Assembly: GCF_001625085.1 (NCBI RefSeq) | Contig: NZ_BDAW01000035.1 | Coordinates: 1 to 64,000, forward strand | Length of the DNA stretch: 64,000 nt | Origin: Nocardia acidivorans NBRC 108247 | Lineage (GTDB): Bacteria; Actinomycetota; Actinomycetes; Mycobacteriales; Mycobacteriaceae | Reading direction: 5' to 3' | Shown here: piece by piece, positions 41,032-49,273 of the stretch | Numbering within the stretch: the stretch's first letter is position 1 | How the letters are laid out: each line of letters begins with the position of its first letter | Translations under genes and position numbers: made by a program | Notes under the pieces: model-generated | The model's input: only the letters and a program-made list of their open reading frames with translations | Databases searched by the model: none | What the model was told of the DNA's origin: nothing

Positions 41032-41578
41032 GGGTGCGATCCAGGGCCTCGATCTCGGCGCGGAAATCGGCCAGGGCGGGCACCGGTGCTTCCGGATCCT
41101 TTCCGGCATCGTCGAATCTGCGCAGGGCCGTGGCGGATTCGCAGTGCGGCTCGGCCGCGAACGTCGCGACCTCCGCGGCGCTCATCTCCCCGCCCTGCAC
41201 CGACATGGTGTACTTCGAGGCGTCCGAGAGCCGGTCGTAATAGGCCGCATCGGTGGCGCACAGATACCGCTTGGCCGCCACATGCAGGCGCACCGGCTCG
41301 GTGACCGCGGCATCGAACCATTGCGAAAGCCATTCCGCGGCAATGGCATCGTGCCGATTGTCATGCCCGCGCATGAGTTCGAGTCCACTCATCGCGCCCG
41401 AGAAATGCCCGACGTCATGAACGACCGCCGCCACGATCAGCTCGGCGGACGCCCCGGCGGCGCGCGCCACCTGCGCGGTCTGCAACATATGGGTGGCGAT
41501 CGAAACATCCTCGCCGAGATACTCTTTCGCGCCCTCGCTCTCGAACAGCTCGGTCAGCGCCTCGTAGGCGTGTGTCAT
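41009..41578 (-). CDS. PhnZ/TmpB-type HD-domain di-iron phosphonate oxygenase
   Basis: A 189-residue HD-domain protein of the phosphonate-degradation family (TIGR03276-like). Expected metal ligands are present: His30, His54-Asp55 in VVHDVGHF, His76 in NRHDAIAAEW, His99 in RLHVAAKRYL, and Asp156 in RRFDD. Tyr20 and Glu23 (YLGE) match the gating pair of PhnZ, and Lys103 a substrate contact; offsets to PhnZ numbering are constant at 4-5. Known members oxidatively cleave 1-hydroxy-2-aminoethylphosphonates to phosphate plus glycine or, for TmpB, glycine betaine. It overlaps its dioxygenase partner by 4 bp (ATGA). Confidence 0.9.
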   Translation of the reverse strand: MTHAYEALTELFESEGAKEYLGEDVSIATHMLQTAQVARAAGASAELIVAAVVHDVGHFSGAMSGLELMRGHDNRHDAIAAEWLSQWFDAAVTEPVRLHVAAKRYLCATDAAYYDRLSDASKYTMSVQGGEMSAAEVATFAAEPHCESATALRRFDDAGKDPEAPVPALADFRAEIEALDRTLRSSAAI

Positions 41579-42708
41579 CGTCCCTGTTCCTCCAGTCGCC
41601 GCAGCGTGCTGTTCAATCCGTCCAAGTCCGCGTAGGTGCCCTGTAGATGCCGCCCGCCCGCCGCCGCGAAGGCCGTGCGGGCGTGCAGTGCCCTGGTGTT
41701 GTCGAAAATCAGGCAGTCTCCGGTGTCGAGCCGGAAATTCAGCTGCGCCTCCGGTTGGTACAGCAGCTCCGCGAAACGGCGATAGGCGCCATAGAAGGCC
41801 CGCACGCGCTCCGGATCGGCCAGGGGCACCTCCATGGACCGGTTGTTGAACCGGATCTCCCGAATTCGCTGTTCGGCATCGAGTCCGATCAACGGCACCA
41901 CCGCGCCGAGCCGGGCGCCATCACCGTGATACCGGTAGGTGACCGGGGTCGTGGTGAGCACATCGAAGGCCGCGCGATCGGTCTCGCGCAGTTCGGCCGC
42001 GGCCGCGAACCCGTCCACCATGCCGGAATCCCCGCCCTCGGCCGCATTGTGCAGGCAGAGCAGCAATTGCAGGGTGGGTACCGGTTCCCGATAGGGATTA
42101 TCGGTATGGGGTGTGATCGCCAATCCCGTGAAGGCCAGGTTCACCGGATTCGGTTCCACCCGCACATCGAAGATCCGCCCGTAATTCGTCTCGCGCACAT
42201 ACCCGAAGGTCTCGGCGACCTTCGTCACCTGTCCGGCCTCGGCCGGAACCCCTTGCAGCAGGACGAATCCCCACTCCACGACCTGTCGCAGCGCGGGCGC
42301 GGGCCGCTCCAGATAGAGCTGCCACCTCACCGGTTCCAAGGCCGCGGCCGCGGTCGAATCACGCCACAGCCGCTTGGCCCGTTCACTGCGCAGGTCCAGA
42401 TCCGCGACCCGATTCGCCTCGCCCAGCAGCGCATCCAGCGCGAAGGAGGTCCGATGCCCGCCCGGGGTGAACCGCACCCGCAGTCGATCCTCGACCACGG
42501 TCGCCTCCCGCACCCGGATATCGGCGGGCAGATCGACGATATTGAACAGTCGCTGCCCGCTCAGCACATCGCGACTGTCCGCGTCGGGTGCGTTGTCCCG
42601 CAACCAGATCGCGGGAATCTCCACCGTCCGGCCCGCCGCGCTGAGCCGAACATCGCCATCGACCACGGCCGCCTCGACCGAGAGCCCGCTCGAAACTTGG
42701 CCATACAT
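41575..42708 (-). CDS. TmpA-like Fe(II)/2-oxoglutarate dioxygenase (gamma-butyrobetaine hydroxylase family)
   Basis: A 377-residue enzyme with an N-terminal DUF971-like domain (about 20-95, containing PAIWLRDNAPDADS) and a C-terminal TauD/BBOX double-stranded helix. Iron ligands are His201 and Asp203 in TPHTDNP and His342 in ALHART; Arg353 in GGRHLQGTY likely binds 2-oxoglutarate. The N-terminal cysteines that bind zinc in animal BBOX are absent. In TmpA, a BBOX relative, the substrate is 2-trimethylaminoethylphosphonate, hydroxylated at C1 for cleavage by TmpB. Pairing with the HD oxygenase makes that assignment likely; carnitine synthesis is the alternative. It is first in its operon, behind a PHO-box-like repeat. 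Confidence 0.85.
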   Translation of the reverse strand: MYGQVSSGLSVEAAVVDGDVRLSAAGRTVEIPAIWLRDNAPDADSRDVLSGQRLFNIVDLPADIRVREATVVEDRLRVRFTPGGHRTSFALDALLGEANRVADLDLRSERAKRLWRDSTAAAALEPVRWQLYLERPAPALRQVVEWGFVLLQGVPAEAGQVTKVAETFGYVRETNYGRIFDVRVEPNPVNLAFTGLAITPHTDNPYREPVPTLQLLLCLHNAAEGGDSGMVDGFAAAAELRETDRAAFDVLTTTPVTYRYHGDGARLGAVVPLIGLDAEQRIREIRFNNRSMEVPLADPERVRAFYGAYRRFAELLYQPEAQLNFRLDTGDCLIFDNTRALHARTAFAAAGGRHLQGTYADLDGLNSTLRRLEEQGR

Positions 42709-42713
42709 GTTTG

Positions 42714-42769
42714 CGAGTATGGCACAGGCCGGGCGCGGGGGATTGTCTCGTTCTGAACTTCGAGTGAAC
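42714..42769 (-). promoter_or_regulatory. PHO-box-like direct repeat and promoter of the tmpA-tmpB operon
   Basis: On the minus strand GTTCACTCGAA (42769 to 42759) is followed directly by GTTCAGAACGA (42758 to 42748): two GTTCA units exactly 11 bp apart, as in PhoP/RegX3 boxes. CATACT (42719 to 42714) is a plausible -10 just 6 bases before the ATG at 42708, implying a very short or absent leader. From 42770 to 42927 no gene was found. Confidence 0.7.
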
Positions 42770-42927
42770 AGCTCTTCCGGGGCCAAACCTCCCAAGAAGT
42801 GAAGCCATGCCATTCGGCGGCTTGCGCGTGAGCAGCCCGGGGACGACGATGTGAATCGAGTAGCCTCCCGATCGGCCGCCGGCGCACCCGTCCGAGGCAT
42901 AGCACTTTCCACCGGAACCGGAGTCCA

Positions 42928-43242
42928 ATGGCGCTCTCTGCACTGCTCGCCCGGATCGTGGCCTGGATGCGGGCGGGATACCCGCAGGGCGTCCCCGAGA
43001 ACGATTACATCCCGCTGCTGTCGCTGCTCGCGCAGCGGCTCCCGGAAGAAGATGTGCGCCAGGTCGCGGCCGCGCTCGTCCGGCAGGGGACGATTCCGGC
43101 GGACAAGATCGACGCCGGGGTCGGGATCACCAAGGTGACCGACGATATGCCGTCCGAATCCGATATCGCCCGGGTGCGCGAGCATCTGCTGGCCTCGGGC
43201 TGGACGATCGACGACACCTGGGTCGAACCCGGAAGTGCGTGA
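42928..43242 (+). CDS. DUF3349-family small protein
   Basis: A 104-residue helical protein, with LLARIVAWMRAGYPQGVPEN and DYIPLLSLLAQRLPEEDVRQ near the N-terminus and ITKVTDDMPSESDIARVREH near the end. This matches the mycobacterial/nocardial DUF3349 family, whose role is unknown. It ends 1 bp before the convergent corA stop. Confidence 0.85.
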   Translation: MALSALLARIVAWMRAGYPQGVPENDYIPLLSLLAQRLPEEDVRQVAAALVRQGTIPADKIDAGVGITKVTDDMPSESDIARVREHLLASGWTIDDTWVEPGSA

Positions 43243-43243
43243 A

Positions 43244-44320
43244 CTACAGCCATTTATTGCGGCGGAACACCACCAGCAGCAGCGCGCAGAGAACGGTCAT
43301 GAGGGTCAGCACCGCGGGATAGCCCCACTCCTGGTGCAGTTCCCGCATATGGTCGAAGTTCATACCGTAGATTCCGGCGATCATGGTCGGCACCGCGGCA
43401 ATGGCGACCGCCGCCGAGATCTTGCGCATATCGGTGTTCTGCTGCACCGCGGTCTTGGCGACCGCGGCATTGACCAGGGCGGTGAGCGTCTCGTCGAAAT
43501 CCCTGATGCGTTCGGTGACGGCGGTGTGGTGGTCGGCGACATCGCGCAGATAACGCCGAACCTCCTTGGGCAGCAGGTTGTTCGGCCGTCCGAGCAATCG
43601 CAGCGGGGTGGCCAGCGGGCTGACCGCGCGCCGCAACTCCACGATCTCGCGTTTGAGTTGATAGATCGGCTCGACCGCGAGGTGATTTCTCGGGGAGAAG
43701 ATCTCCTCCTCGACCAGATCGACCTCGATCTCGAGTTTCCGCGTCACCTCGACATAGGAATCCACCACGTAATCGGCGATGGCGTGCAGCACCGCGCCGG
43801 GGCCCAGCAGCAATCGCTCGGGATCATTCTCGAGGGTGTGGCGCACGCCCGCCAGGCCCGAATGTTCGCCGTGGCGTACCGCCACAACGAAATCCGGACC
43901 GGCGAAGATCACCATCTCGCCGGTCTGCACTATTTCGCTGACGGTATGCAATTCATGCTCGACATAGGCCACGGTACGCATGACCATCATGAGCGTATCG
44001 TCGTAGCGTTCCACCTTGGGCCGGTGCGAGCCCTCCAGCACATCCTCCACCGCGAGGGCGTGCAGGCCGAAAGTCTGTGCGATATCGGTCATTTGAATGT
44101 CGTCGGGTTCATGCAACCCCACCCACACGAATCCGGTTCCGCGCTCGCGCACCTCGGCCAGTGCCGCGGTGTGGGTGAAGTGTCCCGGCAATCGCCTGCC
44201 CTCGACATAGACCGCGCAATCCACGATCGCCCGCGCGGTCGGAATCCGGATTCGCGGCAGCGGTCTCACCGACCGTCTTCGCGCTCCGCCGAACGAGGGC
44301 AGCGGAGGTATCGAGGGCAC
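43244..44320 (-). CDS. corA: CorA-family magnesium/cobalt channel
   Basis: A 358-residue protein with the CorA layout: a soluble alpha/beta funnel (about 1-290) and two C-terminal helices. The selectivity motif YGMNF is at about residue 318-322, followed by the second helix and a basic KWL end. It forms a pentameric channel for Mg2+ (or Co2+/Ni2+) in the plasma membrane. It is monocistronic and convergent with the DUF3349 gene. Confidence 0.92.
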   Translation of the reverse strand: MPSIPPLPSFGGARRRSVRPLPRIRIPTARAIVDCAVYVEGRRLPGHFTHTAALAEVRERGTGFVWVGLHEPDDIQMTDIAQTFGLHALAVEDVLEGSHRPKVERYDDTLMMVMRTVAYVEHELHTVSEIVQTGEMVIFAGPDFVVAVRHGEHSGLAGVRHTLENDPERLLLGPGAVLHAIADYVVDSYVEVTRKLEIEVDLVEEEIFSPRNHLAVEPIYQLKREIVELRRAVSPLATPLRLLGRPNNLLPKEVRRYLRDVADHHTAVTERIRDFDETLTALVNAAVAKTAVQQNTDMRKISAAVAIAAVPTMIAGIYGMNFDHMRELHQEWGYPAVLTLMTVLCALLLVVFRRNKWL

Positions 44321-44463
44321 GGGCTGATGGTATGCCGATTCCGGCCGAATCTCCCGGGGAGTTCGAGCCGGTCACCTCGCGTGCGGGCCGTGTCCGAGAA
44401 TGGAGATCGGCTTCGACGTTCCCCATGAGTCGCACAACGGTGTGACCCGGACAAGGAGTGGTC

Positions 44464-44880
44464 ATGAAGTACATGATTCTGAGCTATGCCTCGCAGCGGG
44501 ACTACGACGGTATGGCGGGCGGAACCGAGCGGACACCGGCCTGGTCGGCGGAGGATTTCGCGGCCATGGTCGAGTTCATGGAGGCGTTCAACAAGGAGCT
44601 GGCCGCCTCGGGGGAGCTGGTCGAGACGCGCGGGCTGGCCGCGCCCGTGCACACCCGCCGGGTCGGCAACAGGGCCGGGCAGGCATTCGTGACCGATGGG
44701 CCGTACGCCGAAACCCAGGAGGTGCTCGCGGGATACTGGGTGGTCGAATGCGAGAGCTTCGACCGCGCCACCGAAATCGCCGGGCGGCTGGGGAATTGCC
44801 CGGTCCCCGGGGACGCGTCCGCCAACGCGTACGCCGATATCCGGCCCATCAGCGATGGTGCGCAGGAACTTGGCTTCTGA
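44464..44880 (+). CDS. YCII-related (DGPF-type) protein
   Basis: A 138-residue YCII/DGPF-fold protein: MKYMILSYASQRDYDGMAGG at the start, and FVTDGPYAETQEVLAGYWVV, the signature DGPF-like stretch, near residue 80. AAGGAG lies 5 bases before the ATG. Such genes are consistently paired with ECF42-type sigma factors, as here, where the sigma gene begins inside its 3' end. Their biochemical role is unknown. Confidence 0.9.
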   Translation: MKYMILSYASQRDYDGMAGGTERTPAWSAEDFAAMVEFMEAFNKELAASGELVETRGLAAPVHTRRVGNRAGQAFVTDGPYAETQEVLAGYWVVECESFDRATEIAGRLGNCPVPGDASANAYADIRPISDGAQELGF

Positions 44881-46105
44881 GCCGTCCGAGCGGGTCGAGG
44901 TCCTGCTGCGTCGGTTGACGCCGCAGGTCCTGGCCGCGGTGGTGCGGCGCTACGGGCATTTCGACACCGCCGAGGATGCGGTGCAGGAGGCGCTGTTGGC
45001 GGCGGCGACACAGTGGCCCGACGCGGGTGTGCCCGACAATCCGCAGGCGTGGTTGATCACCGTCGCGTCGCGGCGGCTCACCGATCTGCTGCGGGCCGAA
45101 CAGGCTCGGCGCAAACGTGAGGATACGGTCGCCGGGTGGGTGCTGCCGCAGGACTGGATGACGCCACCGGCGGACCGTGCGCCCGCCGACGGCGATGACA
45201 CCCTGGTGCTGTTGTTTCTGTGCTGCCATCCGTCGCTGCCGCCGCAGTCCCAGATCGCCTTGACGCTGCGCGCGGTGGGCGGACTCACCACGGCGGAGGT
45301 GGCGCGCGCATTCCTGGTCTCGGAATCGGCTATGGCACGGCGGATTTCGCGCGCCAAGACCACCATCAAGGAGAGCGGGCTGCCGTTCGCACCGCCCGCG
45401 CCCGGGGAACGCGCGGATCGGGTGGCGGCGGTGCTGCACGTGCTGTACCTGATCTTCACCGAGGGCTATGCGGCCACCGGTGGGCCGAGGCTGCATCGGG
45501 TGGAGCTCTCGTCCGAGGCGATTCGGTTGACGCGCATGGTGTTTCGATTGCGGCCGGGGGAGTCGGAGGTAGCGGGGCTGCTCGCGTTGATGCTGCTCAC
45601 CGATGCTCGCCGACTCGCTCGGACCGCGCCCGATCAGAGCCTGATTCCGATGGCCGAACAGGATCGCGCGCTGTGGAATGCCGACCTGATCGCCGAAGGG
45701 GTCGAGTTGATCACCGCCGCGCTGCCGCGCGGACCGGTGGGGCCGTATCAGTTGCAGGCGGCGATCGCCGCGCTGCACGACGAGGCGCCCGATAACGAGT
45801 CCACCGATTGGGCGCAGATCGTCCTGCTGTACGAGCGATTGCTGGCGCTGGCGGACAATCCGGTGGTGGCGCTCAATCATGCGGTGGCGGTGGCCATGTC
45901 GCGGGGACCGCGCGAAGGGCTGGAGCTGCTCGGCAAGCTGGAGGCCGATGGCCGGCTGGCGCGGGACCATCGGCTGTACGCGGTGCGGGCGCATCTGCTG
46001 GAGATGATCGGGGATCACGAATCCGCCCGCGCCGCCTTCGAATTCGCGGCCGCACTCACCACCAGCGTGCCGCAGCAGCGTTATCTGCGCGGGCGGGCCA
46101 GGTAG
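44855..46105 (+). CDS. ECF42-type RNA polymerase sigma factor with long C-terminal extension
   Basis: A 416-residue ECF sigma factor. Region 2 (about 10-75) includes RYGHFDTAEDAVQEALLAAA and region 4 (about 105-170) includes AVGGLTTAEVARAFLVSESA. The remaining ~240 residues form the helical, TPR-like extension found in the ECF42 group (HVLYLIFTEGYAATGG, later PVVALNHAVAVAMSRGP), which replaces an anti-sigma factor as the control element. It overlaps the YCII gene by 26 bp. Region 1 and 3 are absent as expected. The start may be ATG 44855 or GTG 44858. The 3' end overlaps the cyclase gene by 25 bp. Confidence 0.9.
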   Translation: MVRRNLASEPSERVEVLLRRLTPQVLAAVVRRYGHFDTAEDAVQEALLAAATQWPDAGVPDNPQAWLITVASRRLTDLLRAEQARRKREDTVAGWVLPQDWMTPPADRAPADGDDTLVLLFLCCHPSLPPQSQIALTLRAVGGLTTAEVARAFLVSESAMARRISRAKTTIKESGLPFAPPAPGERADRVAAVLHVLYLIFTEGYAATGGPRLHRVELSSEAIRLTRMVFRLRPGESEVAGLLALMLLTDARRLARTAPDQSLIPMAEQDRALWNADLIAEGVELITAALPRGPVGPYQLQAAIAALHDEAPDNESTDWAQIVLLYERLLALADNPVVALNHAVAVAMSRGPREGLELLGKLEADGRLARDHRLYAVRAHLLEMIGDHESARAAFEFAAALTTSVPQQRYLRGRAR

Positions 46106-47646
46106 GTCGGCTTGAGGCGACCGCGCAGGATCACCGATTCGCCCGTGTCCCAATACTTCTGCTCGGCGCGGTCGGCGGCTTCGACGGTGCTCGCGGAGGT
46201 CAGGACGCGATTCTCCTCGGCTTTGGCGAGTTCGCAGAGGCGGGCGGCCTCATTGACCGCATCGCCGATCACCGTGAATTCGTAGCGGCGGTGCGCGCCG
46301 ACGTTTCCGGCGACCACGCGACCCGCGGCGACGCCGATACCGGCGTCGAATTCGGTGGTGGCGCTGGACAATCGGGCGCGGATGGCGCGCGTCGCGGCCA
46401 AGGCCGAGCCCGCCGGATCGACCAGCGGAGCGGGGGTGCCGAAGACCGCCAGCGCGGCATCGCCCTCGAATTTGTTGACCAGGCCGCCGTAGCGCTCGAC
46501 CTCGTCCACGACAATGGCGAAGAAATCGTTCAGGATGGTGACGATCTCGTGAGCCGGGCGGCTCGCGGCCATGGTGGTGGAGCCGATGATGTCGACGAAG
46601 ATCGCCGCGGCGAAGCATTCCTCGCCGCCGAGTTCCTGATTGCGTTCCAGAGCGGCGGCCGCGACATCGTGGCCGACATGGCGGCCGAACAGGTCGCGGA
46701 TCTGTTCGCGTTCGCGCAGACCCTGCACCATGCGGTTGAAACCGCTTTGCAATTCACCCAATTCGGTGCCGTCGTAGACGGTGACGGCGACGTCCAGATC
46801 GCCGCCCTCGACCCGCCGGAGCGCATTGCGCACCCCTCGAATCGGCGCGACGGTGGCGGCGAGGGTCTGGGTCATGAGCACGCCGCCGAAGACCAGCGTG
46901 GCCCCGCCCAGGGAGAGTACGCAGACCGCGAGGCGCTCGGTGCTGATATCCATCCCGCTCAGGGCGAGTACGCCCACCACCATGAGCAGGGCGACCGGGG
47001 TGCCCGAACCGAGCATCCACACCAGCGCCGAACGCCCGAACACGCCGAGCCCGCGCGCCTTTCGCGAAGGGGCGGCGTCCAGCACCCGCGCGGTCACCAC
47101 GCGCAGCGCGAACTGGGCGGCCAGATAGCTGTTGGCGCACACCACGATCGCGCTGAAGGCGATGCCGAGGACGAACTTGGGCACGAATACCGGGTCCGCC
47201 AACCCGTAGAGCGGGGTCAGGATCGCGATCCCGCCCGTCCACAGCAGGGCCTGTTGAACGACCAGTCGCCGCGGCACCGAGGCCGTGGCCCGGCGCTCCT
47301 TCGCATCGGGCACATGATCGGGATCATTGGCCCAGCGCAGCGTCCGCACCCCCCAGACCGTCCCCCAGGTCATTCCGACGATCATGGCGAAGATCGCGTA
47401 CAGCGGCGTCACCACGAAATTGAGCAGCACCAGCCGCCGCGTGAAAACCGAAGGTCCGGGCAGCACCACCCCGATCAGCACCATCGCCACCGCGATCCCG
47501 ACCAGATTCGCCGCGATCAGCGGCACGGTGAGCAGCACCTGCACCCGAACCCGGCGCGATATCGCGCCCTCGTCGGCGGGTCCGAGCAGCCGCGACCCCC
47601 AGGGCGCCGTCCCCAACGCCCCCGCAGCCCGCTCGCCCTCCGCCAT
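46081..47646 (-). CDS. Membrane adenylate/guanylate cyclase with HAMP domain
   Basis: A 521-residue class III cyclase. Six membrane helices occupy about 30-265, a HAMP linker about 270-325 (ETVAPIRGVRNALRRVEGGD-like region), and the catalytic domain about 345-510. Metal-binding aspartates are visible in FVDIIGSTTMA and FEGDAALAVFG, and FTVIGDAVNEAARL carries the transition-state residues. This matches the mycobacterial Rv1318c-type cyclases, which produce cAMP in response to membrane cues. The upstream signal is unknown. Confidence 0.9.
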   Translation of the reverse strand: MAEGERAAGALGTAPWGSRLLGPADEGAISRRVRVQVLLTVPLIAANLVGIAVAMVLIGVVLPGPSVFTRRLVLLNFVVTPLYAIFAMIVGMTWGTVWGVRTLRWANDPDHVPDAKERRATASVPRRLVVQQALLWTGGIAILTPLYGLADPVFVPKFVLGIAFSAIVVCANSYLAAQFALRVVTARVLDAAPSRKARGLGVFGRSALVWMLGSGTPVALLMVVGVLALSGMDISTERLAVCVLSLGGATLVFGGVLMTQTLAATVAPIRGVRNALRRVEGGDLDVAVTVYDGTELGELQSGFNRMVQGLREREQIRDLFGRHVGHDVAAAALERNQELGGEECFAAAIFVDIIGSTTMAASRPAHEIVTILNDFFAIVVDEVERYGGLVNKFEGDAALAVFGTPAPLVDPAGSALAATRAIRARLSSATTEFDAGIGVAAGRVVAGNVGAHRRYEFTVIGDAVNEAARLCELAKAEENRVLTSASTVEAADRAEQKYWDTGESVILRGRLKPTYLARPRR

Positions 47647-47671
47647 TCGTGCAGCTTAAGCCACGCCGGTG

Positions 47672-48322
47672 TCAGTCCTGCGGCTCATGCCGCGTCCACG
47701 ATTCACCGGCCCCGGAACGCGTGCTCTGCCATCCGGATTCGAGATTCAGCACATCCATCAGGGTCGGATCGTCCTCGATGGCGTGCGCCAGATGCCCGAT
47801 CCGGCCCTCGGATCCCGCGGCGGTGGACCCGATCAACTGCCACCATTCGTCCTCGTCATGGGTGACCAGCAGTACCGGTTCCCGCTGCTCGAAAACCTCA
47901 ACCGTCGCAATGCATTTGGTCCCCACCAGCCAATGCCGCATCCACCACGCCCGCGGATCCCGCTGCATGAGCTGATCCACCACCCACCATACGAACGGCA
48001 GATCCTCATGCGCCCGCGCCTGCTCCGCCGTCAAATGCGGCCCACCCTGCGGCACCTCCGCGAAACGCTCATCCACCAGCGAATACGCATAGGAATCCGC
48101 CCGATCGAACACCACCGCGTGAAAGGTCCCACCCTCGGGATGCCCCGCGCCGATCCCCACGGTCACCCGTCCGACATGCGGATCGGCCCCGGTAGTCCAT
48201 CCGATCGCGTAGGAAGCCATCTCCGCCCGCTCACCGAAGAATTCCCCGAACGCCCGCCGCGCCACTCCACCCCCTTCCACCGGCTCCTCGACCAACCGTC
48301 CAACCTCGACCCGCGCATTCAT
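47672..48322 (-). CDS. Conserved hypothetical protein
   Basis: A 216-residue soluble protein with typical high-GC codon use. It is rich in aromatic residues (VWWVVDQLMQRDPRAWWMRH) and acidic stretches (HDEDEWWQLIG). No domain is recognised and no signal peptide or membrane helix is present. The start may be the methionine at residue 35 (MASYAIGWTTGADPHVG). It is 25 bp downstream of the cyclase start side and monocistronic. Confidence 0.65.
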   Translation of the reverse strand: MNARVEVGRLVEEPVEGGGVARRAFGEFFGERAEMASYAIGWTTGADPHVGRVTVGIGAGHPEGGTFHAVVFDRADSYAYSLVDERFAEVPQGGPHLTAEQARAHEDLPFVWWVVDQLMQRDPRAWWMRHWLVGTKCIATVEVFEQREPVLLVTHDEDEWWQLIGSTAAGSEGRIGHLAHAIEDDPTLMDVLNLESGWQSTRSGAGESWTRHEPQD

Positions 48323-48433
48323 CCCGCGACCCTAACCCCACCCCCCGACACCGGCTTCCCGCCAACGCGCATGCCCCTCTCGACATTCGCCGGCGCCATG
48401 ACATGCACATCGCCGAGAGCGGATCGGGTGCGC

Positions 48434-49219
48434 TCAGGTGGCGGTGCGGTAGCGGCCGGGGGTGGTGCCGAGGATGGTGGTGAAGGCGGCGATGAAGCCG
48501 CTGGGGTTGGACCAGCCGCAGGCGTGGGCGATGTGGGTGGTGTCGTGGCCTTCGGCGAGCAGGATCAGGGCCCGGTGGATGCGGAGTTGAGTGCGCCATT
48601 CGTAGAAGGTCATACCGAGTTCGTTGTGGAAGAGGCGGCTCAGGGTGCGAGGGCTGGCGCCGATGCGGCGTCCCAGGACGGCGAGAGGGGTGGTGTCGCC
48701 GGGGTTTTCGTGAAGGATGCGGGCGATGGCCTGTAGGCGGTCGTCGCGGGGTTCGGGTATTTGCAGGGGTTGTTCGGGGGCGCGGTGGAGTTCGTCGACC
48801 AGGACGCGACGCAGGCGGGTGCGGGCGGCGCGCCCGGGGGCGGCCGGGGTGTTGTTGTCCGGTCCGGTGAGGGTCAGCAGGATTTCGCGTGCCAGCGGCG
48901 AGACCAGGAACACGGCGGGATGCCCGGGGACCAGTCGCGCCAGGGTCGCCGGGAGGAACTCGATGCGCATATCGGTGTTGCTGTGTGCGCGGTGATAGTG
49001 CGTGAATCCCGCGGGCGTCCAAGCGATTCGATTGGTGGGGACGATCGAGGTGCCCGTTTCGGTGTGCACCGAGAGTACGCCGCTGGCCGCGTAGACCAGA
49101 TGCCCGCGCGGATGCGAGTGCACCGAGCTCGTGCCGCCGGAGGGCCACAGATGGGCTCCGCCGGAGGGCCACAGGCGCGATACGGGTCCGGGTGCGGCGG
49201 GTTGGCGGCCGATGGGCAT
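48434..49219 (-). CDS. AraC-family regulator with cupin-like N-terminus
   Basis: A 261-residue regulator. The N-terminal half is a beta-rich cupin sensor (SVHSHPRGHLVYAASGVLSV), and the C-terminal ~100 residues are two AraC helix-turn-helices (PLAVLGRRIGASPRTLSRLF, then GWSNPSGFIAAFTTILGTTP). The ATG at 49219 is followed by a short tandem duplication (see repeat). It is divergent from a quinone-oxidoreductase-like gene, the likely target. It resembles one-domain cupin AraC regulators of redox or drug-response genes. Confidence 0.88.
   Translation of the reverse strand: MPIGRQPAAPGPVSRLWPSGGAHLWPSGGTSSVHSHPRGHLVYAASGVLSVHTETGTSIVPTNRIAWTPAGFTHYHRAHSNTDMRIEFLPATLARLVPGHPAVFLVSPLAREILLTLTGPDNNTPAAPGRAARTRLRRVLVDELHRAPEQPLQIPEPRDDRLQAIARILHENPGDTTPLAVLGRRIGASPRTLSRLFHNELGMTFYEWRTQLRIHRALILLAEGHDTTHIAHACGWSNPSGFIAAFTTILGTTPGRYRTAT
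49134..49174 (-). repeat. 24-bp in-frame tandem duplication in the AraC-type gene
   Basis: CCGCCGGAGGGCCACAG occurs at 49134-49150 and again at 49158-49174. In the AraC reading frame it encodes LWPSGG twice (LWPSGGAHLWPSGG) near the N-terminus of the sensor domain. Confidence 0.85.
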
Positions 49220-49273
49220 GGGATGGCATTGTATCGGTGGCCCGCCATCGCGTCCTCCGGCGAGAGTGAACGC

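Noticed and set aside
45808..47865. A 685-codon plus-strand frame across the cyclase region
   Set aside because: Low-complexity Arg/Gly/Asp/His composition, no domain, and antisense to a well-supported cyclase; it is a high-GC shadow.
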